A stretch of DNA of 64,000 nucleotides from Croceimicrobium sp963977415 (GTDB taxonomy: Bacteria > Bacteroidota > Bacteroidia > Flavobacteriales > Schleiferiaceae). Positions 17,050-26,121 of this stretch are shown piece by piece. Location of the stretch: the NCBI GenBank assembly GCA_963977415.1, contig CAXBOS010000001.1, forward strand, positions 62,001-126,000. The letters are read 5' to 3'. A program made the position numbers and the translations under genes. Each line of letters begins with the position of its first letter. The stretch's first letter is position 1. Under the pieces are notes generated by a model. That model made no database searches and had not been told where the DNA came from. It saw nothing but the letters and a program-made list of their open reading frames with translations.

Positions 17050-18372
17050 ATGGATATTTTTATACAAGCCTCACAATTTTTATTGAGCCTTTCTTTACTG
17101 ATCGTTTTACACGAGTTTGGCCACTTTATTCCTGCCAAATTATTCAATACTCGCGTAGAGAAGTTTTACCTCTTTTTTGATCCCTACTTTTCGCTTTTTA
17201 AGAAGAAAATTGGCGGCACCGAGTACGGTATTGGTTGGTTGCCTTTAGGCGGATATGTAAAAATATCGGGCATGGTAGACGAAAGCATGGACAAAGAGCA
17301 ATTAAAAGAAGAGCCCAAACCCTGGGAATTCCGCTCTAAACCAGCTTGGCAGCGTCTTATTATTATGGTGGGTGGTGTAACGGTTAACGTAATTCTGGCC
17401 ATCGTTATTTATGCCGGTATGATGATGTATTATGGCGAAGATTACCTTCCGGTAGATGGCATAAAAGATGGCTTGATGGTAGACGATAATGGCAAAGCTA
17501 TTGGTCTGCAAGACGGCGATTTAGTAGTAGCGGTGGATGGTAAAAAAATCGAGCGCTTTACCGAAATCCCTAAGGAAATTCTTTTAAGCGAAAATACGAT
17601 TAGCATTGTGCGCGACGGCAAAACAATCGATTTGCCCGTTTTAGATGAGCATAAAAAGATCCTTCTTGATGATCAAACTCCTATTGTTGGTTTACGCTTT
17701 CCTTACATCGTAGGTGGATTTACCGACACCTCTGTAGCAGAGCCGGCAGGTTTAAAAGTAGGTGATAGCATAGTAAGCTTTAATGGTAGCGCGATAAAGT
17801 ATTACGATCAGTATTTAGATAGTATTCCCAAATATGCCGGACGCGAATTAAGCTTCGGTTTATACCGCGATGGAAATTTCCAAACGGTAAGTATGATGGT
17901 GCCTGCACACGGCAAGATTGGGGTTTACCCAGGTGGAAAAAGCCCCGCATATTATTATCCAGTAGAGACTGTTAAATACGGGTTCTTTGCGGCTGTACCA
18001 GCGGGCTTGTCAAAAGCTACCACGGTTCTTAAAGACTATATCCGTCAATTTAGACTCATCTTCAACCCAGACACAGAAGCTTACAAACAGGTAGGTGGCT
18101 TTATTGCCATCGGTTCACAGTTTGATACAGAGTGGAATTGGGAGCGTTTTTGGTCCTTTACGGCCTTCTTAAGCATTATGCTCGCCTTCCTTAATATTCT
18201 TCCTATTCCTGCTTTAGATGGTGGCCATGTGGTATTCGTTTTATGGGAAATGGTTTCGGGTAGAAAGCCTTCAGATAAAGTATTAGAATACGCCCAAGTA
18301 GCTGGCTTTGTAATCCTACTTTCCCTTATCGTGTTGGCTAATGGCAACGATATATTAAAACTCTTTAATTGA
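17050..18372 (+). CDS. rseP: RseP-type site-2 intramembrane metalloprotease
   Basis: This is a zinc intramembrane protease of 440 residues. HEFGH at residues 21-25 in the first membrane helix gives two zinc ligands and the catalytic glutamate. The third ligand is in NILPIPALDGGHVVF at about residue 390. Between them are a membrane segment at about 110-130, a tandem PDZ region (LQDGDLVVAVDGKKI and AGLKVGDSIVSFNG), and two further C-terminal helices. In other bacteria RseP cleaves anti-sigma factors, signal peptides and regulatory membrane proteins. The ECF operon 3 kb upstream encodes a possible client, which is only a suggestion. Confidence 0.93.
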   Translation: MDIFIQASQFLLSLSLLIVLHEFGHFIPAKLFNTRVEKFYLFFDPYFSLFKKKIGGTEYGIGWLPLGGYVKISGMVDESMDKEQLKEEPKPWEFRSKPAWQRLIIMVGGVTVNVILAIVIYAGMMMYYGEDYLPVDGIKDGLMVDDNGKAIGLQDGDLVVAVDGKKIERFTEIPKEILLSENTISIVRDGKTIDLPVLDEHKKILLDDQTPIVGLRFPYIVGGFTDTSVAEPAGLKVGDSIVSFNGSAIKYYDQYLDSIPKYAGRELSFGLYRDGNFQTVSMMVPAHGKIGVYPGGKSPAYYYPVETVKYGFFAAVPAGLSKATTVLKDYIRQFRLIFNPDTEAYKQVGGFIAIGSQFDTEWNWERFWSFTAFLSIMLAFLNILPIPALDGGHVVFVLWEMVSGRKPSDKVLEYAQVAGFVILLSLIVLANGNDILKLFN

Positions 18373-18387
18373 TTCATCGGTTTTAGG

Positions 18388-18406
18388 CATCTGCTTTAAG
18401 CAGATG
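18388..18406. repeat. Perfect 19-base palindrome between rseP and kbl
   Basis: CATCTGCTT and AAGCAGATG flank one central T. It lies 16 bases after the rseP stop. As RNA it would fold, but no T run follows, so it is either a weak terminator or a protein-binding site. Confidence 0.5.
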
Positions 18407-18449
18407 GGAAATTAACCGGCTATTCGGCGGCAAGGCGGCTGAGCTTTTA

Positions 18450-18457
18450 TAAATTTG
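18450..18457 (+). promoter_or_regulatory. -7 box upstream of kbl
   Basis: TAAATTTG matches the Bacteroidota -7 consensus and lies 22 bases before the kbl ATG. No TTG is seen at the usual -33 distance. Confidence 0.5.
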
Positions 18458-18479
18458 TTTTCTCTCAAAACACAAGACT

Positions 18480-19673
18480 ATGTACGGCAAATTGCAAGGA
18501 CAATTACAGGCAGAACTCGAACAAATCGAAAAGGACGGCCTGTATAAACGCGAACGAATTATAACCGGCGAACAAGGAGCCGAAATTACCGTACAAGGCG
18601 GTAAAAAGGTGCTTAACTTTTGTAGTAATAACTACCTAGGTTTATCTTCTCACCCTAAGGTTGTTGAAGCGGCTAAAGCGGCTTTAGATAGTCACGGTTT
18701 CGGCATGTCATCGGTGCGCTTTATCTGCGGAACTCAGGATATTCACAAAGAATTAGAAGAAAAAATCGCGCAGTTTTTAGGAACGGAGGATACGATTTTA
18801 TACGCTGCCGCTTTTGATGCGAATGGTGGTGTTTTCGAACCACTACTTTCCGCCGAGGATGCCATTATTTCTGATTCTTTAAATCACGCTTCCATCATCG
18901 ACGGAGTGCGCCTTTGTAAAGCACAGCGCTTCCGTTATGCCAATAACGACATGGCCGATCTAGAGGCACAATTAATCGAGGCTTCTAAAACCGCGCGCCA
19001 CAAAATTATCGTTACCGATGGCGTTTTTAGCATGGATGGCTATGTAGCACAGCTCGATAAAATCTGCGATCTAGCGGAAAAATACGATGCTTTGGTAATG
19101 GTGGACGAATGTCATGCTACGGGCTTTATCGGCAAAACGGGTCGAGGTACCCACGAGCTAAATAATGTTTTAGGACGAATTGATATCATTACCGGTACTT
19201 TAGGTAAGGCTTTAGGCGGCGCTATGGGTGGTTTCACTTCCGGTAGAAAGGAAATTATTGATCTTTTACGTCAACGATCACGCCCTTATTTGTTTTCAAA
19301 CTCACTCGCTCCCGCCATTGTAGGCGCGTCCAACGCCGTATTTGATTTACTAAGCGAAAGCACCGATTTACGCGATAAATTGGAAGGTAATGTGCAGTAT
19401 TTCAAGAAGGAAATTAAGGCAGCAGGTTTTGACATTAAGGATGGCGATTCCGCTATCGTTCCCATTATGCTTTACGATGCGGCCTTATCGCAAAAATTTG
19501 CCGATGCCCTTTTAGAGGAAGGCGTTTATGTGATCGGTTTCTTTTACCCAGTGGTGCCGAAAGAGCAAGCGCGTATTCGCGTGCAGCTTAGCGCAGCCCA
19601 TAGTGTTGAGCATTTAGATAAAGCAGTGGCGGCTTTTACCAAAGTAGGTAAGGCTCTTGGCGTTATTTCTTAA
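18480..19673 (+). CDS. kbl: Glycine C-acetyltransferase (2-amino-3-ketobutyrate CoA ligase)
   Basis: This PLP enzyme of the alpha-oxoamine synthase family converts 2-amino-3-ketobutyrate and CoA to glycine and acetyl-CoA in threonine breakdown. The 397-residue length is standard. Key segments are NFCSNNYLGLSSHP near the N terminus, SDSLNHASIIDG, VMVDECHATGFIGKTGRG (the aspartate binds the PLP ring nitrogen), and ITGTLGKALGGAMGG with the Schiff-base lysine. The close homologues 8-amino-7-oxononanoate synthase and serine palmitoyltransferase share these motifs, but the overall sequence, for example FICGTQDIHKELE, fits Kbl best. Threonine dehydrogenase is not adjacent. Confidence 0.92.
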   Translation: MYGKLQGQLQAELEQIEKDGLYKRERIITGEQGAEITVQGGKKVLNFCSNNYLGLSSHPKVVEAAKAALDSHGFGMSSVRFICGTQDIHKELEEKIAQFLGTEDTILYAAAFDANGGVFEPLLSAEDAIISDSLNHASIIDGVRLCKAQRFRYANNDMADLEAQLIEASKTARHKIIVTDGVFSMDGYVAQLDKICDLAEKYDALVMVDECHATGFIGKTGRGTHELNNVLGRIDIITGTLGKALGGAMGGFTSGRKEIIDLLRQRSRPYLFSNSLAPAIVGASNAVFDLLSESTDLRDKLEGNVQYFKKEIKAAGFDIKDGDSAIVPIMLYDAALSQKFADALLEEGVYVIGFFYPVVPKEQARIRVQLSAAHSVEHLDKAVAAFTKVGKALGVIS

Positions 19674-19697
19674 GTCGCTAATCATAGAATTAATTCA

Positions 19698-19729
19698 TTT
19701 TAGGCTCCCACTGGGGGCCTAAAATTTTT
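19698..19729. terminator. Bidirectional terminator between kbl and the addA-like gene
   Basis: TTTTAGGCTCCC pairs with GGGGGCCTAAAA (one wobble) around a three-base loop, with T runs on both strands. The stem includes the stop codon of the reverse-strand addA-like gene. Confidence 0.85.
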
Positions 19730-22700
19730 CCAGCACCAGCTCTTCGTTTAAATAGAGCAGCATTTTTTCGGCAACGGTAAAACCGGCTTCTTCAATAAGG
19801 CGAGCATATTCTTCCACTTGTTGCCGATGCTCTTCTTGTCTTTCCCCCGTTTTATAGTCAATAATAAAAGCCTTATCGTTTATTAATACCACGCGATCGG
19901 GGATTTTACGATTGGCACCAGGAATTAGGATGCTCCTTTCATTTAATACATCTGCCTGAGCGCTAAACAGGTTTTTTAATTCGGAATGCTCGAGGACCTG
20001 GAGTACTAAGTCCCTTATTTCGTTCAGTTCTTCGCTGCTAAACCAACCTTTATTTTGGGCATTTTTAAGGGCGAAGTCAAGATCGCTACTTTGCTTTATT
20101 TGCGATAAAAGCTGATGCACCTGACTACCCCTAAGGCGCGCGGCTTTACCACTTTGTTCCCAGTTTTTCGGGGCGGAGCTTAAAACGGCAATAACCTGTT
20201 GCCAAGGTCTTACGCTAAAATTATCTGGGCTTTTTAGGTTTTCGGAATCCGTGCGCGTGCCATCCAATTGTAGTTTCTCTCCGAAACTAAAGAAATCTTC
20301 TTGCTCGGGCTGAAGATGCTGATACAATAAACTCTGCCAGTACTTTCCATCGGCTTTGTCGCTTTGCTCTTGGGCAGAAAAGATATAAAGTTCTTTTTCG
20401 GCCCGCGTGTAGGCTACGTAATAGCGATTAATGGTGTCGAGAAGCATCAACTTATCTTCCTCCTCCAAGTCTTTTAAATATTGATCGAGATAGCCGCTGG
20501 CGTCTTTATGGGGGCTAAGTAGATTAACCAAAGAAACAGGCAGTTCCTTAAAGCTTTCTTTTGCGGGCAATTGCAGCCAGAGCTTCTCACGGTGTCGTTT
20601 ATTAATTAAGGCGCCCGCGCTGAAAGCCGCAATTACCACGGGAAACTCCAGACCTTTAGATTTATGTATGGACATCACCTGAATAGCATCTAATTCCTGC
20701 GGCATTTGCACGCTTTCCGAATGCCCTTTTTCGTACCACCATTCAATAAAGCTTTCCGCTAAAGGGCTTTCGCGACGAATGAAATCATCGACTTGATCAA
20801 TCAATAATTGCAAATAGGGGTCATTCTCCAGTTTAAGATCGAGTTGATGAATAAGGCGATAGACCTTCTGCAAGAGATCTAGGCCATCCCAATTCTGAAA
20901 GTTAAAGCCTGGTATCTGTTCTTCCAAAAAAGCGGTTTCTAAGCTAAGTTCTTGGCGACCGTGAATTTTAAAGTACTCATGTCGGTCAATATGCTGACCA
21001 AATATTTCATAACTTAATAAAAGCCAATCTTTTCGAATGGAATAGTCTTTGGGGTTTTCCAACATATTTAGGAAGGAAATGATTGCTTTTACCTCGGCAG
21101 AAGCACCGATGTTTAAACTATCTACACTGAGTAGTTTTAGGTATTCTCCTTCGGGTAAGCTAAGGCTATCCTCATTTTGCAGAAGAAATCGCGCAATTGC
21201 TCTGCCTTGTGCATTGGCTCCCACAAGAATACAGATGTCGGATTGTTTGAAACCGCGGGCTAAACTGTCTTTAATGGTTGAGGCAATCTGTTCAAATTGA
21301 GCGGTTTGATAGTTGTCTTTCCCCAAGAAACGTACTTCCACATAACCGCCATCTGTAGCGCGGGCAATTTGTCCACTTTCGCTGTAAATGCGTCTAAATT
21401 TTTCATCACTAAAGTTATTCGCTAGTGACTCAAAGAGTTGATTATTAAAGCTGACAATATTTTTATGGGAGCGAAAATTCGAATCGAGGTTTATGGTTTC
21501 ACGTGGATAAAGCTCCTGCCCGGCAAAGCGATTGGAATCTTCTACATTGTTGTAGAGATCAATAAACAGCTGTACCTCCCCGTTGCGAAAGCGATAAATA
21601 CTCTGCTTGGCATCGCCTACAATCATGGCGCTACTGCCCCCCTCGGCGAGGGAGTTGTTAATGAGCGGTACCAAGTTTAACCACTGTAAAGTGGAGGTGT
21701 CTTGGAATTCATCAATAAAAAAGTGCTGAAAGCGATCGCCCAGTTTTTCGTAGAGAAAAGGCGCGGGCTGACTGCGCAGGTTATCGCTAATAATCTTGTT
21801 AAACTCCCCAATAGGAATGCGATTACTCTCTTCTTTAACTACCTCGAGTTGTAGAGCAATTTCTTTCAGAACCGCTAAGCCATACAAGCTTTTTAAGGTC
21901 GACTTTATGTAGAGGTACTCTTCGTAGTGATCGGCAAGATATTGATGGATTCCAAGAATCTGGATTTTAAAATCCTCTTGGTATTGATCCATCAAAGCCT
22001 TATCGGCAGGGGCCGCATTTTTAGCATAAAGGTTTTGACCTGCTTCCAGCACAGGCTGAAGACTGGCTTCGGTAAAAAAACCAAAAGCTGTGGTCATTCC
22101 CAGAGTGCGGTTCCACAGGGTTCCACGGCTAAAACACTTCACGTGCAATCCGCGCTCTTCGCCCCAACTTATCGCATCTTGCGCAAGCTTTTTTTGCCCC
22201 GCTTCGATTTGCTTTACGCGTTTGCTCAGTTCCTTTTCTATTTTTAAAAAGTCGGCTGTGCTAAGCTCTTCTAATTGCTGCAGATAAGGTTGGGCCTTTT
22301 CCTTAAAAAGTTGACGCGCAGTGTCAAGGAGAATATTTTTGTAATTGGTGGAATTTCCGTCATTTAACTGTCCTTCCACAAAGCGCAACAGCACCTTGGT
22401 ATGATCGGAGTTAGCTTGCAGTTCGCTAAGCATACGATCTATCGCTTCCTCTAAAATGAGTTGGTCTTCTAACTCGACTTGGTAATTACTACTCAGCTTT
22501 AAGTCGCGGCTAAAAGAGCGAATTAAGCGGTTGGTAAAACTGTCGATAGTGGAAACCGAGAAAGCCGAGTAATTATGTAAAATTCGTTTCAGACTATTTT
22601 GGGCGCGATAAGCTAGTTTTTCGGGCGCCACCTCTAATTCTTCTGCCAAGGTGTGGCAATAATCGACGCCTTTTTGGTCGAGCTTGGGATATGTACTCAG

Positions 22701-22889
22701 CAGAAAAAGCTGCTTTAGCAATCGTTGCTTCATCTCTTGCGCGGCCTTTTTAGTAAAGGTTATCGCTAAGATGTGCATAAAACTGCTGGCCTCATCTTGC
22801 GCTAAGCAAAGCTTTAAATACTGCCTAACAAGGCTATAGGTTTTTCCCGCTCCCGCAGATGCGTTATAAACAGTAAAAGGTGCGCGCAT
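19719..22889 (-). CDS. AddA/RecB-like UvrD-family helicase with PD-(D/E)XK nuclease
   Basis: This is a large helicase-nuclease of 1056 residues expected to process DNA double-strand ends for recombination. UvrD-family motifs in order: Walker A NASAGAGKT (K16), DEFQDTSTLQW, VGDAKQSIYRFR, MSIHKSKGLEFPVV and YVAYTRAEKELYIF. The C terminus has a RecB-type nuclease domain with VVLINDKAFIIDYKTG, whose aspartate and lysine are the catalytic pair. I start at the ATG at 22889 (MRAPFTVYNASAGAGKT) and not at the TTG at 22916. Bacteroidota usually encode an AddB-like partner nearby, but none is in this window. A divergent SDR gene starts 79 bases away. Confidence 0.88.
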   Translation of the reverse strand: MRAPFTVYNASAGAGKTYSLVRQYLKLCLAQDEASSFMHILAITFTKKAAQEMKQRLLKQLFLLSTYPKLDQKGVDYCHTLAEELEVAPEKLAYRAQNSLKRILHNYSAFSVSTIDSFTNRLIRSFSRDLKLSSNYQVELEDQLILEEAIDRMLSELQANSDHTKVLLRFVEGQLNDGNSTNYKNILLDTARQLFKEKAQPYLQQLEELSTADFLKIEKELSKRVKQIEAGQKKLAQDAISWGEERGLHVKCFSRGTLWNRTLGMTTAFGFFTEASLQPVLEAGQNLYAKNAAPADKALMDQYQEDFKIQILGIHQYLADHYEEYLYIKSTLKSLYGLAVLKEIALQLEVVKEESNRIPIGEFNKIISDNLRSQPAPFLYEKLGDRFQHFFIDEFQDTSTLQWLNLVPLINNSLAEGGSSAMIVGDAKQSIYRFRNGEVQLFIDLYNNVEDSNRFAGQELYPRETINLDSNFRSHKNIVSFNNQLFESLANNFSDEKFRRIYSESGQIARATDGGYVEVRFLGKDNYQTAQFEQIASTIKDSLARGFKQSDICILVGANAQGRAIARFLLQNEDSLSLPEGEYLKLLSVDSLNIGASAEVKAIISFLNMLENPKDYSIRKDWLLLSYEIFGQHIDRHEYFKIHGRQELSLETAFLEEQIPGFNFQNWDGLDLLQKVYRLIHQLDLKLENDPYLQLLIDQVDDFIRRESPLAESFIEWWYEKGHSESVQMPQELDAIQVMSIHKSKGLEFPVVIAAFSAGALINKRHREKLWLQLPAKESFKELPVSLVNLLSPHKDASGYLDQYLKDLEEEDKLMLLDTINRYYVAYTRAEKELYIFSAQEQSDKADGKYWQSLLYQHLQPEQEDFFSFGEKLQLDGTRTDSENLKSPDNFSVRPWQQVIAVLSSAPKNWEQSGKAARLRGSQVHQLLSQIKQSSDLDFALKNAQNKGWFSSEELNEIRDLVLQVLEHSELKNLFSAQADVLNERSILIPGANRKIPDRVVLINDKAFIIDYKTGERQEEHRQQVEEYARLIEEAGFTVAEKMLLYLNEELVLEKF

Positions 22890-22968
22890 AAAAGATTTTG
22901 CCTCTAAGTTAATCAAGGAAATAGATTGAGCAAGTAGCCCCTTGCGACCTTATTTGTATTTTTCGTCC

Positions 22969-23766
22969 ATGAAAAAGAGTTTCAAGGGAAAGGTAGTTTG
23001 GATAACCGGCGCTTCAGAAGGCATTGGCTTGGCTTTAGCGGAGGCTTTTGCTAAAGAAGGAGCAAAATTAATCGTATCGGCTCGCCGGAAAGATAAACTG
23101 GAAGAAGCGGCAAAATCTTGCCTAGTCATAGGCGCAAGCGAGGTAAAAGTTCTGCCTTTCGATTTGGCCGATGAAACTGGCATAGAAGAAGCTTGTAAAA
23201 TTGCAGAGGCGACATTTCAGGGTATAGACCTATTACTTTTAAACGCGGGCATTTCCCAGCGTGCCTTTGCGGCAGAAACCTCCATTGACATATTCGATAG
23301 GTTAATGAAAATCAATTATTTATCGAATGTACGTATTACCCTAAATACATTGGATACTCTTTTAAAACACAAGGGGCAAATAGCCGTAATAAGTAGTTTG
23401 GTGGGAAAATTTGGCAGTCCTTATCGTTCGGGTTACGCCGCTTCAAAACATGCTTTACACGGCTTTTACGATAGCCTACGCGCGGAGCATCCCGGTCAAT
23501 TAGAAGTTGGTATTATTTGTCCCGGATTTATAAAAACGCAGCTTTCGCTCCACGCCCTCAAGGGAGATGGGCAAGCTTTAAATGAAATGGATGAAGCTCA
23601 AGCGCAGGGCATGCCCGCTGAAGTTTTTGCTGCTAAAGCACTGGCGGGACTAAAACGAGGCAAAGCTGAAATGTATATTGGCGGAAAAGAACGCTTTGGG
23701 GTTTATTTAAAACGCTATTTTCCGGCCTTATTTCGACGAATTATTAGCAAGGCGAAAGTGCGCTGA
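22969..23766 (+). CDS. Short-chain dehydrogenase/reductase
   Basis: This classical SDR of 265 residues uses NAD(P). The Rossmann motif TGASEGIG is near the N terminus and NAG (LLNAGIS) follows. The catalytic serine lies in VISSLVGKFG and the YxxxK pair in GYAASKHAL. The C-terminal segment is basic. The form resembles DHRS7-like or sepiapterin-type reductases in Bacteroidota, but the substrate is unknown. I chose the ATG at 22969; an upstream TTG at 22942 would add nine residues (MRPYLYFSS) before the normal SDR N terminus. Confidence 0.88.
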   Translation: MKKSFKGKVVWITGASEGIGLALAEAFAKEGAKLIVSARRKDKLEEAAKSCLVIGASEVKVLPFDLADETGIEEACKIAEATFQGIDLLLLNAGISQRAFAAETSIDIFDRLMKINYLSNVRITLNTLDTLLKHKGQIAVISSLVGKFGSPYRSGYAASKHALHGFYDSLRAEHPGQLEVGIICPGFIKTQLSLHALKGDGQALNEMDEAQAQGMPAEVFAAKALAGLKRGKAEMYIGGKERFGVYLKRYFPALFRRIISKAKVR

Positions 23767-23809
23767 TAGGTTTGCATTATCAGACTTAACCAGAAATTAA
23801 TCCAAAAGC

Positions 23810-23841
23810 TTGGTGAGAGAACTTTCTGCTGCTTAGATTTG
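23810..23841 (+). promoter_or_regulatory. Promoter of the superoxide dismutase gene
   Basis: TTG at 23810, a 21-base spacer, and TAGATTTG at 23834-23841 form a full Bacteroidota housekeeping promoter. The same -7 box and spacing occur in the TonB receptor promoter at 29291-29322. Confidence 0.7.
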
Positions 23842-23885
23842 TTCTACATAATACGTTAAACACAAACACCATAAAATTCAATAAC

Positions 23886-24494
23886 ATGGCATTCGAATTA
23901 CCAAATTTACCTTACGCTCACGACGCATTAGAACCACACATCGACGCTAAAACCATGGAAATCCACCACGGCAAGCATCATGCAGGTTATACTTCTAAAT
24001 TAAACGCCGCAATTGAAGGAAGCGACTTAGCTTCTAAATCAATCGAAGATATTTTAGCAAATGTTTCATCTGCTGGAGCAGGAGTAAGAAATAACGGCGG
24101 TGGTTTTTACAACCACAGTTTATTTTGGAGCATTATGTCTCCGAACGGTGGCGGAAATCCAAGCGGCGAATTAGCGGAAGCGATTAATGCAGCTTACGGA
24201 TCTTTCGAAAAGTTTAAAGATGCATTCTCAAATGCTGCTGCTACTCAGTTCGGTTCAGGTTGGGCTTGGCTATCGGTAAAGGCTGGCGGAAGCGTTGAGG
24301 TTTCAAGCACAGCTAACCAAGACAATCCTTTAATGGATGTGGTTGAGCATAGAGGAACTCCAATTTTAGGCTTAGATGTATGGGAACATGCCTATTACCT
24401 AAACTACCAAAACCGTCGCCCCGACTACATCGAAGCTTTTTTCAATGTAATTAACTGGGAAGAAGTAGCACGTAGATACGCTGCAGCGAAGTAA
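23886..24494 (+). CDS. Superoxide dismutase, Fe/Mn type
   Basis: This enzyme converts superoxide to oxygen and hydrogen peroxide in the cytoplasm. The 202-residue length is standard. The four metal ligands are present: H27 (EIHHGKHHAGY), H77 (GGGFYNHSLFW), D164 and H168 (DVWEHAYYLNY). FGSGWAWL and the C-terminal YIEAFFNVINW are conserved. Sequence alone does not settle Mn, Fe or cambialistic use; the manganese/zinc uptake locus 5 kb away does not prove Mn. A full promoter precedes it and a terminator follows, so it is monocistronic. Confidence 0.96.
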   Translation: MAFELPNLPYAHDALEPHIDAKTMEIHHGKHHAGYTSKLNAAIEGSDLASKSIEDILANVSSAGAGVRNNGGGFYNHSLFWSIMSPNGGGNPSGELAEAINAAYGSFEKFKDAFSNAAATQFGSGWAWLSVKAGGSVEVSSTANQDNPLMDVVEHRGTPILGLDVWEHAYYLNYQNRRPDYIEAFFNVINWEEVARRYAAAK

Positions 24495-24514
24495 ATTCTT
24501 TTAGCATAAGATTG

Positions 24515-24541
24515 AAACCCGTCCTTGTGGCGGGTTTTTTT
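24515..24541 (+). terminator. Intrinsic terminator after the superoxide dismutase gene
   Basis: AACCCGTC pairs with GGCGGGTT (one wobble) around a five-base loop and is followed by seven T. Confidence 0.88.
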
Positions 24542-24618
24542 ATGGTCTAAAGCCAAGATGTGTTTTTAATTGAGCCTATAGAATCGAAAAAGAACAGGTC
24601 ATTAATTATATTCGCAGC

Positions 24619-25383
24619 ATGCAGTTGCCTCCCAATAAGAAAATCTACTTTGCCTCCGATCAGCATTTAGGCGCCCCTAATTATGAGGCGAGCTTAAAGC
24701 GCGAGAAACATTTTGTAAAGTGGCTCGATCAGATTAGTGTTGATGCGGCCGAAATTTTCATTGTGGGCGACCTCTTTGACTTTTGGTTCGAATACAAAAA
24801 AGCGGTTCCTCGCGGATTTGTAAGGGTTTTAGGAAAACTAGCGGAATTGAGCGATGCGGGAATACCCATTCACATCTTTACCGGTAATCACGACATGTGG
24901 ATCTTCGACTATCTGCCGCAAGAAATTGGCGCTAAACTATACCGTGAACCCATTGAAAGAGAGTGGAATGGCAAAAGCTTTTATATTGGTCATGGCGATG
25001 GATTAGGTCCGGGCGACTACGGCTATAAATTCATTAAGCGCATTTTTGCCAATCCTTTTTTACAATGGTCTTTTGCGCGTTTACATCCCAATTTCGGCAT
25101 TGGATTAGCTGATTTTTTATCGAAAAGAAGCCGTGCTAAAACGGGGCATAAGGATGCTATCTTTTTAGGCGAAGAAGAGGAGTGGTTGGTGATTTACTGC
25201 CGTGAAATTTTAGCCCAAAAAAAGATGGACTATTTCGTTTTTGGTCATCGCCACTTACCCCTAGATATTCAACTTAAACCGGAAACCGCCCGTTACATTA
25301 ACCTCGGTGATTGGATCACCTATTACACCTACGCGGTATTTGATGGCGAGGAGCTTAAGCTGGAGAAGTTTCCGATGGGGTAG
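24619..25383 (+). CDS. LpxH-like UDP-2,3-diacylglucosamine diphosphatase
   Basis: This is a calcineurin-like metallophosphoesterase of 254 residues. LpxH-type enzymes hydrolyse UDP-2,3-diacylglucosamine to lipid X and UMP in lipid A synthesis, on the inner face of the inner membrane. The metal motifs are all present: ASDQHLG, GDLFDFW, GNHDMW, YIGHGDGLG and VFGHRHLPL. The central helical insert (about 135-175, KFIKRIFANPFLQWSFARLHP) is the type that contacts acyl chains in LpxH. Bacteroidota carry several LpxH-like paralogues, so the assignment is probable, not certain. The next 740 bases contain only a decayed gene. Confidence 0.8.
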   Translation: MQLPPNKKIYFASDQHLGAPNYEASLKREKHFVKWLDQISVDAAEIFIVGDLFDFWFEYKKAVPRGFVRVLGKLAELSDAGIPIHIFTGNHDMWIFDYLPQEIGAKLYREPIEREWNGKSFYIGHGDGLGPGDYGYKFIKRIFANPFLQWSFARLHPNFGIGLADFLSKRSRAKTGHKDAIFLGEEEEWLVIYCREILAQKKMDYFVFGHRHLPLDIQLKPETARYINLGDWITYYTYAVFDGEELKLEKFPMG

Positions 25384-25459
25384 TTCAGGCTCTTGGGTAT
25401 TCTCCCCAAACGCATCCTTAAAAAACAAACCAAAGCTGAGCCTAAGCGGTAAAACTAGG

Positions 25460-26048
25460 ATGAGACTTTTATTAAGCCTATTATTTTTGGGAAGGTCGAT
25501 CTTCGCTCCAAGGCAAATTTTTATAGCAGCCTAACAGTTAATCAGCACCAATCCCGCCAGTATGATTTTAGCGGTTTTAATATCCGCCACAGTGAATTAC
25601 TTGGACCTCATCGCCTGAGCGTTGATCTAGGTTTTCGCGCCTCTCACACTTAGGTGGTTGTCTAATGGTTGGCATAGCGGAATAGCAGGATATTATTTGG
25701 ATGAATTTTTTAATCACAGTTATCGGTCTTTAATTCTAGGAAGCTCGGTCAATTATGTTTTCAGTAATGGCAAGGGCTTTATTCGCCCCAGTCCTATTCG
25801 CCTAATTAGTGGCTTAAGGTCGGAAAGCAATCGGGTTTTGGGCATTCGGTTATTAGTAGATTGTGGCAGTCGCCTTTTCTAGGATAAAGTGAAAAAAGGG
25901 AACTTTAGAAAGATCTTTTGGCCTAGGTATAATGCGCCTATGTATTCGCTTCAATACTCATCAAGGCCTTGTGCATCCCGTTTTTCATGTAAGAATGGAC
26001 TTTACTCTGACTTTCAAAAAATCAGAGGCTACTCCAAAACTGCGTTAA
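25460..26048 (+). pseudogene. Decayed outer-membrane beta-barrel protein gene
   Basis: There is no intact gene here, but the pieces read as a broken barrel protein. ATG at 25460 gives a signal-like MRLLLSLLFLG, then shifts frame. A second frame from about 25512 reads KANFYSSLTVNQHQSRQYDF, then FNIRHSELLG and RLSVDLGFRASHT before a stop. The frame to 25882 reads GYYLDEFFNHSYRSLILGSS, then NYVFSNGKGF. A last piece (RSFGLGIMRLCIRF to FHVRMDFTLTF) ends at 26048. Alternating hydrophobic residues suit beta strands. At least three frame changes or stops are needed to join them. Alternative: chance open frames in a spacer. Confidence 0.5.
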
Positions 26049-26065
26049 GTAGTTAGTTTTAGCCC

Positions 26066-26073
26066 TACCTTTG
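26066..26073 (+). promoter_or_regulatory. -7 box upstream of the CDP-alcohol phosphatidyltransferase
   Basis: TACCTTTG matches TAnnTTTG exactly. A TTA, not TTG, lies 18 bases upstream. The gene starts 49 bases downstream. Confidence 0.5.
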
Positions 26074-26121
26074 CACCCTTCAAAATTGGTATATTCCACA
26101 AGACGCTTCCTATGATGTCAT

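Noticed and set aside
25307..25534. 75-codon frame overlapping the end of the LpxH-like gene
   Set aside because: It starts inside the lpxH gene in another frame; only its last part, from ATG 25460, looks meaningful, as the start of the decayed barrel gene.
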